From: Blepharisma stoltei
Taxonomy: Eukaryota > Ciliophora > Heterotrichea > Heterotrichida > Blepharismidae
NCBI GenBank assembly: GCA_914767885.1
Contig: CAJZBQ010000029.1
Coordinates: 186,001 to 250,000, forward strand
Reading direction: 5' to 3'
DNA length: 64,000 bases
How positions within the stretch are numbered: the stretch's first letter is position 1; every line of letters starts with the position of its first letter. Shown in pieces: positions 10,401-19,236 of this stretch. The position numbers and the translations under genes were made by a program. Below the pieces are notes generated by a model. The model was not told where the DNA came from. It made no database searches and was given only the letters and a program-made list of their open reading frames with translations.

Positions 10401-13057
10401 TGTTATGTTATGTTATGTTATGTTATATGTTATGTTATGTTATGTTATGTTATGTTATGTTATGTTATGTTATGTTATGTTATGTTATGTTATGTTATGT
10501 TATGTTATGTTATGTTATGTTATGTTATGTTATGTTATGTCATGTTATGTTATGTTATGTCATGTTATGTTATGTTATGTTATGTTATGTTATGTTATGT
10601 TATGTTATGTTATGTTAAGATGCTATGTATTTTAAGTCCCTACTTTGCCGCCGTGACGTTTTATGGAGATAACCCCGTAAGGTGGCTAAGGCGTGGCCGC
10701 TTCAAGCCCGGTCCGAAACCCCGGTTTCTCGGTAGAGGTGATGACCAACTGACCGCCTCCATTTCCAACTTGATTCGTCGCCCTGAATCTTGCGTCAACT
10801 CTGTCCGTACGTCGCCAAATCTGCCCACTGAAGGGCACCTTTTAATTGGGGAGAACCCCGATCTCTCGTCTAATTTGCCTTCCCCTCTTTTCCGGTCATC
10901 CCGAGAAAGAACTCAACAGCTTTCGCCATTTGGGGCAAATCACAAAAGCAGCTTAGGCAGGTATGTCGCCCTGCCTCATTTCTGACACCACACTAGGCTG
11001 GGCTCTGCTGGAAAAAAGGAGTCACGAATAACTGCCCAAGGATCTTGGTCACAAAAACAGCGATCTTTGCGCTTAGACCTCTCGCTTTGAGGTACAAAGA
11101 CATAGCTGGGCCAATTCCTGGCTCCAAAAACCATGCCCGGATATACACAGGTAACTGTCTTAAGAGGACGGGTCGGAAGTCATCCGCCATTTTATGTATA
11201 TTAGTAAATTTATAATGAACGATTATCTTATATAATTTAAAAATTTTTTATAGTAAAAAAATTTCCGTTATTAAATGGTACCTAAGAGTCCATTTTTAGG
11301 GAAAAAAAACATTGATTTCATCCGCTATTTATTTGGGGGGGAGTTAAATATTTTGGATTTTTTTTAATTAAAAAATTTTAAAAAAAATATATAAATTTTA
11401 TATGTATTTTTTTCCTACTAAATTTTTTCTATTATTATTTTTTCATGCCGAAATTTAGACTGTTAAAATTTTACTGATATTTTTTTCATGCTGTTTTTTT
11501 TTTACTCCCCCCCCCCCCCCCTCCGTGAGCGAACAAAAAAATTTTGTTCGCTCACGGAGGGGGGTTAATTTTTTTTTTTTTAAAAAAAAATTATATATAT
11601 AAATTTATAAAATATATTTTTTTCGAAATTTAAAAAAATCCTAATTTGCAAAAATTGGGAAGCAAATATTAATTTAATTTGCAAAATTTATGTTTTAAAA
11701 CGCAATTTGTTTAAAATTAAACAGAATTAGCTCTAGATTTCATTATACTAATTATCACTTATATATCAAAATTTTTTTCCATTAAAATTTTTTCTATTAA
11801 AAAAATTTTTGTTCACTCACGGAGGGTGGGTTTTTGGTCAAAAAATGGCGATTTTTCTAATGGTTTTGTTCGCTCACGGGAGGGGGGGGGGGGGGGGAGT
11901 TAGAAAAAAAAATTTTGAATTTTTTCCTTCTGTTTTTAATTTTTTTATTTAAACTGATCTTTAACATTTAGGCATTAATTTTATTCTTAAAATCTCGTTA
12001 TTAAAGAGAAATTTAAGCTGGGACTGTTTTTCGTTATTTTTTAACTCTATTTGACTTAAAGATCTGTATTTCAAATTTTTATAGTAGTTTTTTCATGCGG
12101 TTTGGAAAAAAAACACAGAAAACTTTTTACTATAAAGCATATGATACAGTTCTTGCATCTATTTTTTATCTATTATGCGAATTTATAGCAAATGCAATGA
12201 CTGCTATTGTCATTCATATTTAATAAAACATTTTCTTTGCTTCTTTTTAAATATTAGTAATTTAATATTTTTTTTTTGTGTGTATTTTTTTCATGCGGTT
12301 TTTTTTCATTTTTAGGGGTTGAATTTTTTTCCGCCCTGGTTTCGAATTTGTTTTGTCTTTTCCATGTATTTTTTTCCTATCGTTTCAAAAAATTGGAAAA
12401 TTTTATGTCAAATTTGACTGTGGGAAACTGTAGGAAAAAAATACAGTGTATTTTTTTCCGCCTCACCCATTAAGCAAGGAACTCAACAACTTATTAGGAG
12501 CCTTTACATTATGTAGGCCTGATATTGGCTATGTTCAAGGTATGAGCTATGTGGCAGGTCTCCTATTGTTAAATCTTGAAGTGTACCGAGCCTTTGTTGT
12601 TTTCAACAGCCTTGTGGCGTCTCCAGTTTTGAATCCATTTTACAGACTTGATGAGCCCGAAATCCAAACACGGGTTCAAATATTCCGATCAATCTTTAGG
12701 CATAATCTTGCAGAGCTATTTGACCATTTTGAGTCAGAAGGAGTTCAAACTTATTCGTTTATTCCTGAATGGTTTATAACAATTTATGCAAAAGTCCTTA
12801 ATAACGAAATCGCTTGCAGGATATGGGACTGGTATTTTTATAAAGGCACAGTTGTTTTATTTAAAACTGGCGTTGCTGTATTAAAAATTGTAAGCTCGCT
12901 ATTATTGAAAGAAGATATAAGCGGCATAATGGAGATTTTAACCAATATTGGACAATATGTAAATCAAGACGATTCAATTATTAAAGAAATTGAAGGAATT
13001 GAAATTGTTGGGGAAATTGGAGTTGAACTTGAGCAGCTGGAAATTGAAAACTTATAA
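7401..13057 (+). CDS. RCC1-repeat / TBC Rab-GAP fusion protein, split by IES
   Basis: Model join(7401..8958, 12480..13057), 711 aa. Residues ~1-340 carry RCC1-type blades (motifs CGYNHSLAL, YSWGSASDGRLGNG, CGYLHSVLV, YTFGFNGYGQLGLG, CGAFHTFVL). A basic helical linker follows, then a TBC domain from ~residue 418: KGIPPKVRGEVW, arginine finger in LISLDVTRTF (I-x-x-D-x-x-R), and glutamine finger in GYVQGM just after the junction. TBC domains stimulate GTP hydrolysis by Rab proteins; RCC1 propellers bind GTPases or membranes. TGA at 8652-8654 must be read as Trp to continue from RCC1 to TBC. Both catalytic fingers are present, so Rab-GAP activity is expected; they lie either side of the IES. RCC1 and TBC in one chain is unusual. 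Confidence 0.88.
9998..10225 (+). pseudogene. pogo/CENP-B-type transposase N-terminal HTH remnant
   Basis: Open frame ending at TAG around 10223: RLTAGDKLVIAQYYLDHQ, then SYEDIAYKFNISKSSVGELV, a helix-turn-helix like the DNA-binding N-terminus of pogo/Tigger transposases. A TAA precedes it in frame with no usable ATG, and no DDE domain follows, so it is a broken fragment. About 70 codons survive. Confidence 0.65.
10310..10618 (+). repeat. (TATGT)n microsatellite
   Basis: About 60 tandem copies of the pentamer TATGT with a few TATGC, CATGT and deletion variants. It gives spurious ORFs (MLCYVMLCY...) in several frames; these are not genes. Confidence 0.97.
10620..11205. repeat. G+C-rich interspersed repeat
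   Basis: Markedly richer in G+C than its surroundings. The segment around 11105-11180 (GCTGGGCCAA, CTCCAAAAACCAT, GAGGACGGGT) recurs in the IES at 29948-30012, so it is a dispersed germline repeat. No complete coding region was recognised. Confidence 0.7.
11505..11899 (-). mobile_element. MITE (BogoMITE-like), 395 bp, intact
   Basis: CTCCCCC...GGGGGAG ends with TTA on both sides (11502-11504, 11900-11902). The other arm of the host palindrome (near 9520) shows the empty site, a direct record of the insertion. Orientation is opposite to the copy at 4924. Confidence 0.93.
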
Positions 13058-13338
13058 GAGTTATTGCTATATAGATTAGATAGCCAATTAAGAAATAATT
13101 TTGTTGATTAATATTATTAATTAATCGAATAAACTTTTGAAATAATGATTTCGAAATTTATGTGATTTTAATTTCGAAATTTTATATGATTTTAGTTTTG
13201 AAATGATTAGATTTAAGCTGATAGTCTCAAGCAAAGCATTGGTAATCCATCAAGCAAGAAGAATTGTGCTTCTTAGAGAAAATATATAATGGGTACTTCT
13301 TATGAATTAATTCAAATTGTATCTAATTTAAATTGTAA

Positions 13339-14343
13339 ATGGACAAGCATCAGACCCCTGATCTCCTTTCAAGCCAACCTCTCAGATTGTTAGCTAACCA
13401 TGTTCATGACCTTCGGAGACTGTGATTTGCAGAGCATGAGCAAAATAAAAGATTGAAAGCTGCTTTGCTTGAGGCAAAAGAAATTTTAATGAATGAAGCA
13501 AAAGAAAACTCTGTAAATGAGTTAATATCTCACATAGAAAAAGAAATTAAAAACCCTAAGTCGCTAAATACATCATTTCAAACATGCACTGAAGCAAGTT
13601 TTTCATTTAATCGCAAATCCCCAATGCTTTGCTATACTCTTAATAGCTTAAAAAAATCGCGACTTTCTTCCTCGTTCCATAGAATACTATGTGAAAGTAA
13701 AGTGAAAAAAGTAAAAGACCATGCTATTTCTTTATTAAGTGAAGTTTATTCAAGAATGAAAGCAAAAAAACTATCTTCATTTTTGAAAGGCGCTTATAAA
13801 TCAAGAATTCAGCACTCATTCATTAAAATTCAATACACTCTTTGGCCTAATAAAGATCCTTTAATTACAGAAGAAAAGCCTAAAGATTATAAAATACACG
13901 AAAAAGCATTCTCAGATGCATCAGCTAAATTATCATCGTTTTTAGAGAAACATGAAAAAAATTATTATAACTACTCCTTGGAAAGAATCAAAGAAAAATG
14001 GGAAACAAGACTTGTTATTGAAGAAGGAATTGATATCTTGGTACCAATAGTTACAAGAATTTCTAAACCTATAAAGAACCTCGTCTTTAATTCTATCAAA
14101 AACTCAATGCCAATTATTGCGCCATCTAAAATAGACGAAAATAGCAGCAATCTACTATGCTCCGAAGATTTGGCTTTAACTTTACCATCTAAATCTAGCA
14201 CACCATTTGAAGCAATAAAAGACTCTTCAAATAAAGAAAACGAAAATTTTCTTTTATCACAAAATTTCAGAAAAAAAGGTTTGAAGAGAGTCAATATCAA
14301 TATACCCCAGCTTGCTGCAACCCATTGCTTATATAATAATTAA
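13339..14343 (+). CDS. unknown protein, 334 aa
   Basis: ATG 13339 to TAA 14341-14343; a TGA at 13423 is read as Trp, which extends the protein upstream (MDKHQTPDLLSSQPLRL...). Lysine- and serine-rich, mostly helical in composition, with a basic region ~105-170 and a C-terminal part of short S/N-rich segments. No domain, signal peptide or membrane segment recognised. The 281 bp upstream hold no gene. It converges with the next gene on the minus strand, 71 bp apart. Confidence 0.72.
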
Positions 14344-14414
14344 TTAAATCTCATTTATATAATTTTACTTCAAAAAGATAGAATATCATAAGCTTTGTAT
14401 ATTAATTAAATCAA

Positions 14415-15155
14415 TTAAATATCTATATTTTCTTCCAATTCTCCAAAATTTTCTTCACCGGCCTCGCATTGATGATTAAAATCATCACCACAAAAGCAAT
14501 CATATAAATGCTTACTTTTATCACGATTAATATATAAAGGTATTTGACTTGTACCTTGCACATGTAAATCTATATTGCTTCTATTGCCAAATATCATATT
14601 ATTACATTTTCGTGGAGAATTTTGCACTGAAGATCTTTTCAGATTTTTATTTTCTGGGGATTTCAAAAACTTTGAAATAGGAGGCAAGTGCAGAGGGCTA
14701 TCTTGGTCCAAAAAATTAGCATGGCTCTCTATTTTATTTTATTTTTAAAAATTAAAACATTAAATTTGTAATAAAAATCCATTTTCACCTTTAGCATGAT
14801 TTGGTTTGCAACTTTTTCATTTTTTATCTTTCTTTAAAAGTGATTTGAAGTTGCAACCATAAAGCTCTTTTAGTCTTGATGTCTTGAATTTGTTATTGTA
14901 AAAATTAAAAGGCCTTGGACTTAAAACATAGCTCGCTTTTTTTTGCCTCTCGAAATCTTTATTATATAGCCTTATAATCTTTTGGCCGCTCTCAAAATTT
15001 ATTGAATCAACAATGCACTTATAAGCCTTTTGTGTTTTTCCTTTATTTTGAGTTTCCTGCAAGTCAACAAGTGATTTAAGCTGTTGTATGCGCTGGTGGT
15101 AGTTGTTTTCTAAAATTTCCTGTAGGAATTGATCGTTTTCCATGTTTTGGAGCAT
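14415..15155 (-). CDS. unknown protein, 221 aa, split by a 75-bp IES
   Basis: Model complement(join(14415..14723, 14799..15155)). The N-terminal part (MLQNMENDQFLQEILENNYH...) is helical and basic. TGA at 14817-14819 is Trp. The C-terminal part has SP and SPRK sites and ends ENFGELEENIDI. The two parts lie in the same frame but are separated by three TAA codons; removing 75 bp between the 8-bp repeats TTAGCATG restores CKPNHANFLDQDSPLHL. The second part has no in-frame ATG of its own, which supports one gene. No family recognised. Confidence 0.72.
14724..14798. other. IES (75 bp)
   Basis: Direct repeat TTAGCATG at 14716-14723 and 14791-14798 (CATGCTAA on the coding strand). Very A+T-rich with in-frame stops; excision is in frame. 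Confidence 0.78.
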
Positions 15156-15208
15156 TTTATATCGATTATAAACAGTTACAATAGAGAATAAATTGATTTC
15201 ATATTTAT

Positions 15209-16087
15209 TTATAATTTAGTTGCAGTAGTTGCTGGGACAACAACAATAATAAGAATAACCAAAGCTATCACAAGTAGGCAGCATTTCCTCCACCTGGTTT
15301 TTTCCTGATGTCTTTTTGCTTCTGTTAAATTTTTTTCTGCCTTTTTAACAAAGTCTGTTGCTTTTTCTACATGAGTTTCAATACTATTGAGAATTTCACC
15401 TTGCGAATGGACTAATGCTGCCATATCTAAAAACATCCTATGCATAATGTTCACATTGTTTTCAAGCATTTTTATGTCTTCTAGCCTATCTTCTATATTG
15501 TGTACCATTGATATGATTTCATGATGAGCACCCATCATCTGTTTATTAACTATCATTTGGGCTTGAGCAGGGTCTTCTAAACATCTTTCAATAGTGGCAT
15601 CGTCTATATTTTGATCAACCATTCTAAGCTGGTTTGACGTTTTATTTCGAGCTGCTTGCCAAAATGCAGCTTCTGTTTTTTCAGTTTCTGCCAATGCGTC
15701 TTGAAATTGCCGCGCGAGTGTTGCATGCATTGTTATCTTCATTCGGCTTTCAATATCATTTTGACTCCGTACTTCATCAATTTCTTTGCTTAGTCCTTCT
15801 ATCACATCTCTTACTGCGTTCAGCTCTTTATTGCTTTCTCTTAAGTTTTCTTTGAGTCTGTTATTTATTTCGATTTCTTGCTCTGTCCTAACACTTCTGT
15901 TGAGCTCTTCTCTTAATTGTCTAATGTTATTATTATTGACTCTAACTCGATCAATGGATTCTTGTGCTTTACGAATATGAAGCATAAAAGGACCAGTTGC
16001 TCCTTCATCTTCTTGTTTAGGAATTAATGGGATTTCAGCATTTGAGTTATCTCTAAAGTTTTTAAAGTCTTGCAGCCGGTCTAACAT
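15209..16087 (-). CDS. syntaxin-type Qa-SNARE
   Basis: 292 aa, ATG 16087 to TAA at 15209. Membrane-fusion SNARE. The N-terminal ~170 residues are helical (Habc-like). The SNARE motif spans ~205-265, with the ionic-layer glutamine in ALVHSQGEIL, followed by basic residues and a C-terminal membrane anchor (CCLLVIALVILIIVVV, residues ~270-286) and a short lumenal tail. The length, order and anchor are those of plasma-membrane or endosomal syntaxins; the exact compartment cannot be told. Uninterrupted by IES or intron. A MITE lies 93 bp upstream. Confidence 0.88.
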   Translation of the reverse strand: MLDRLQDFKNFRDNSNAEIPLIPKQEDEGATGPFMLHIRKAQESIDRVRVNNNNIRQLREELNRSVRTEQEIEINNRLKENLRESNKELNAVRDVIEGLSKEIDEVRSQNDIESRMKITMHATLARQFQDALAETEKTEAAFWQAARNKTSNQLRMVDQNIDDATIERCLEDPAQAQMIVNKQMMGAHHEIISMVHNIEDRLEDIKMLENNVNIMHRMFLDMAALVHSQGEILNSIETHVEKATDFVKKAEKNLTEAKRHQEKTRWRKCCLLVIALVILIIVVVPATTATKL

Positions 16088-16178
16088 TTCTCACTATTTA
16101 AATGGCAATCTCAGATAATCTATGAATAAATTGTTTATTGATTAGAGTTATAATCGGGAATTCCAAGAAAGATAAATA

Positions 16179-17729
16179 CTAACTCCCCCCCCCCTCCGTG
16201 AGCGAACAAAACCATTAGAAAAATCGCCATTTTTTGACCAAAAACCCACCCTCCGTGAGTGAACAAAAATTTTTTTAATAGAAAAAATTTTAATGGAAAA
16301 AAAATTTTGATATATAAGTGATAATTAGTATAATGAAATCTAGAGCTAATTCTGTTTAATTTTAAACAAATTGCGTTTTAAAACATAAATTTTGCAAATT
16401 AAATTAATATTTGCTTCCCAATTTTTGCAAAATTAGGATTTTTTTTTAAATTTCGAAAAAAATATTTTTTATATAAAATTTATATATAAATTTTTTTTAA
16501 AAAAAAAAAATTAACCCCCCTCCGTGAGCGAACAAAAAAATTTTGTTCGCTCACGGAGGGGGGGGGGGGAGTAAATAAAAGTTATTATGATCGAAAAAAT
16601 TTCAAAGCTTTTCGTTGTCATAAAACTCAGACTTTCCATATCATCCCACACTTCTTTTCCAGATCCTAATTCTCCAACTTTTTGAAATACGCCTGATAAA
16701 TAGCTGTTTCTTATATTTTCAGATATTTGCTTTTGAATTCACCCTCCTCCTCTAACAGCGCGCCTTGTCTCTTTTATTCTCTGATACCTTCTAATAAATC
16801 TTGCCAGATTAAGACTCAAGAGATCTAATTGAGGGTCAGTTGGGGCATAAATAAGAAATGTATTAAAAGAATCAAATCTAAAAAGTGCATGCAAAACATT
16901 TTCACTCTGAATGCTACTAAAGCACTCAAATCCATATGTGATATTCGGAAGATATTCTTCTTTTTGTATTGCACCTAGCCAGCTTTCAATTAATAAATTT
17001 TCGTAAAATCCTGCCCTGTTTTCAAGATCATTGAGCATTTTTAGAGGCAATGAAGAAATCCTTAGACAATCACTGTTCATTTCAAATGATTCAGGCGCTT
17101 CAGCTGAAAAAATAATTGCTGGATATGATATTTCATTTAGATCTGCCAAATCTTTAAAGATATACAGATTTCCTTTGAACATATAGACTGATTTTCCATC
17201 AATATTATTGATGGAATATTTTTTCAAGAAATATAAAAAATTTGCCCTTTCTTCACTAATTAAAGAGATATAAGTTCCTTTTTCCAAACTAATTTTGGGG
17301 AAATAAGGACTAAAATTAATCATACTGTTTTATTTTTCTTATGTAATTTGTTTGCAGAGCACCTAAGTCTTCTATACCAATTAAGGCTTCTTTTATTAAA
17401 ATATCAGTTTGGCTAACAAGACTCATAAAGATCTGGTGCTCAGATAAATAAGACAAGTCAATGATGCTATTATGAACGATATTTACAATCTCTTCATTCG
17501 ATTCCTTTAGTAAGGCAATAAGACTATCTTTGTCAATAAAAGGCATTTCAGAAATTAAGAAATGAAGCAATACAACCATATATCTTCTGTGCAAAAAGTT
17601 CGATTTAAATAGATCTTTGATTTCTTTTATCATAAATTTAACCAATCGATTCTCAACCCTGAGTTTCTTAAGAATCACCCGAAAATCAGAAGTTGTTATT
17701 GAGTTCTCATCTATTTCAATATTTTTCAT
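16179..17729 (-). CDS. unknown protein, ~380 aa, intron and MITE at the stop codon
   Basis: Model complement(join(16572..17309, 17326..17729)) plus C16179 completing TAG after MITE removal (1143 nt in total). A 16-nt intron (17310-17325) joins two ORFs that would otherwise overlap by 8 bp. TGA at 16736-16738 is Trp. The N-terminal ~135 residues are helical; the middle has alternating hydrophobic segments (YISLISEERANFLYFLKKY, HALFRFDSFNTFLIYAP). No domain is recognised with confidence. The C-terminus ends FSIIITFI, or runs 7 residues further if the 6-bp repeat is the excision boundary. Confidence 0.72.
16183..16571 (+). mobile_element. MITE/IES (389 bp) inserted in a stop codon
   Basis: CTCCCCC...GGGGGGAG with TAA on both sides (16180-16182, 16572-16574). 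The minus-strand gene to its right reads into the element; only excision brings its TAG stop (or a stop 8 codons further) into place. A longer 6-bp repeat TAAATA (16174-16179, 16573-16578) is an alternative excision boundary. Confidence 0.88.
17310..17325 (-). other. 16-nt intron
   Basis: GT...AG on the minus strand; contains the TAA that ends the upstream ORF. Removal restores IRKIKHPYFPKISLEK. Confidence 0.87.
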
Positions 17730-18327
17730 TGTAGTAGAGTCTTGGTAAAGAGATAAGCAAATTCTTGTGATAGAAGTTCATTGATAAGTCATTTTAATTT
17801 GATTCGAATTTTTGGCTAGCTCCCCCATCCTTGATCGAACATTTCCAATAAAATCGGGAAAATCCACTCCGAGGTCGATCGAATAATTTTTATATGGCCA
17901 ATCAACCATGAAACCCACTTCTTGTTCCATCTTAAAATCTAACATCTATATGAGTATTAGATATATTACAGCATAGTTTTGATAAGTAATTCTAATAAAT
18001 TACTAGCATTTTAGTAAATTTATTGCTTAATCTATCTCTTGTCACTTGCGCACAAATTATTTTTATGAAACAGAATTTAAATAGCAACCTGCAGGTTGCT
18101 CAATCAAGGATTAGGAATAAGGAAATTAATTAATTGTAAATTTTGACCGATCATCAGAAAATTAATAGTTCAGCATATTTGCTTATTTCTGATCGAAAAA
18201 TAAGTGAGAATCCTTAATCTTATTGAAGATTTTAATTTTTTTTAAGATTTACTATTAAATAGGATCAGATATTATTTTTTGCAACAGTTGTTGCCATCTA
18301 TGATTATATCAAATCAATAGTAAAGTA
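17730..18327. other. divergent intergenic region
   Basis: 598 bp between two divergently transcribed genes. An inverted repeat ATCCTTGATC (17827-17836) / ATCAAGGAT (18103-18111) with CTCCCCC on the left side may be a decayed MITE of ~300 bp. No ORF of note. Confidence 0.4.
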
Positions 18328-19173
18328 ATGGATATTGGCAACCAATTTGAATCTAAACTAATCCAGATTGCAGATTTTGAGAGAATCGAAGGTAATACAT
18401 TTTATGTCTCATGTCATTAATTATTTATACATTATTTTGATTCAAAGTTGTTAAAGATATATATCGAAATTGTGGGTTTTTCACTAAAATGAATTTGACA
18501 TAAAATTTATGTCCCATGTATATGAAATTCTGGGTCTTCAACTTTTCTTCCTCTGATCAAACCTGACCAACCTAAGACTATTTCTTGCCATAAACTTGGC
18601 AAGTGAACCAAAACTGAAGATCTTATTCTTTCGAAGATAATCGAAGTGAGAGGTCCCAATTCTTGGTCGAAAATAGCCAAAGAGTTAAATTCTTTGTTAT
18701 ATCAGAAGAAGCAGATCCGAAATGGGAAACAATGCAGAGAGAGATGGCTCAACCGCCTAAACCCTATTATAAATAAGAATGAATGAACTGAAGAAGAAGA
18801 TTTGTATATAATTAATCAGCAAGTCCTCATTGGCAACAAATGATGCGAAATTGCACGAGGATTAAAAGGAAGAACTGAAAATAGTGTAAAAAATAGATTT
18901 AAAAGCCTTATGGCTAAAAGAAGCAATGAAAGTCCTATTAGAAAAGTCCCAAAAATCGAGGAAGAGGCCGAGATTCAACGTTTTGATGCTCAGCCTCCAA
19001 CTGTTACAATATTAGAAAAAAAAGGCTATTTTTTGGAGTGCAATGTAAATAACGGAGATATTATGCACGAAAGTACATGTAGTGACTTTGAAAATAATTT
19101 ACCATCAAAGAATGGTCATGTGAAAAGAAATCGGCGAAGAAGTCCTTCGCCTTCAATGTTTTTGAATGTTTAA
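18328..19173 (+). CDS. R2R3 MYB-type transcription factor, split by a 105-bp IES
   Basis: Model join(18328..18408, 18514..19173), 246 aa. Two MYB repeats: GKWTKTEDLILSKIIEV...WSKIAKEL...GKQCRERWLNRLNP and NEWTEEEDLYIINQQ...NKWCEIARGLKGRTENSVKNRF. Three TGA codons encode conserved MYB tryptophans (18597-18599, 18781-18783, 18841-18843), strong evidence that TGA = Trp. C-terminally there is a basic RNRRRSPSPS patch. A DNA-binding regulator is expected; its targets are unknown. It converges with the exonuclease gene, 63 bp apart. Confidence 0.9.
18409..18513. other. IES (105 bp)
   Basis: The 8-bp direct repeat TTTATGTC (18401-18408, 18506-18513) flanks it; excision fuses the start codon exon to the MYB repeats in frame (81+660 nt). 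Confidence 0.82.
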
Positions 19174-19236
19174 ATTAATTGTTATATAGTGTATATTAGA
19201 AATATTGTGTTTTTTGTTGTTTTTAGGGTGTTTTTG

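Larger units (their letters stand above)
9853..11343 (+). mobile_element. decayed pogo-like element nested in the IES
   Basis: The terminal inverted repeats read CTCCCCCCCAATTAATAGCGGA and its complement (right end near 11322-11343), next to TAA/TTA. It contains a helix-turn-helix ORF fragment (about 9998-10223), a pentanucleotide microsatellite (10310-10615) and a G+C-rich repeat (10620-11200). No catalytic domain remains. Confidence 0.7.
8959..12479. other. IES (3,521 bp), palindromic, with nested elements
   Basis: The 14-bp direct repeat CCCATTAAGCAAGG (8945-8958, 12466-12479) flanks it, and excision is in frame (1558+578 nt). Inverted arms of ~720 bp (8959-9683 and 11347-12465 once the nested MITE is subtracted) enclose a pogo-like remnant (9853-11343). 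The right arm carries a MITE (11505-11899) absent from the left arm. Confidence 0.92.

Noticed and set aside
10293-10985. ORFs of MLCYVMLCY repeats
   Set aside because: Direct translation of the TATGT microsatellite inside an IES.
15634-15980. Plus-strand hydrophobic ORFs
   Set aside because: Antisense of the coiled-coil region of the syntaxin gene.
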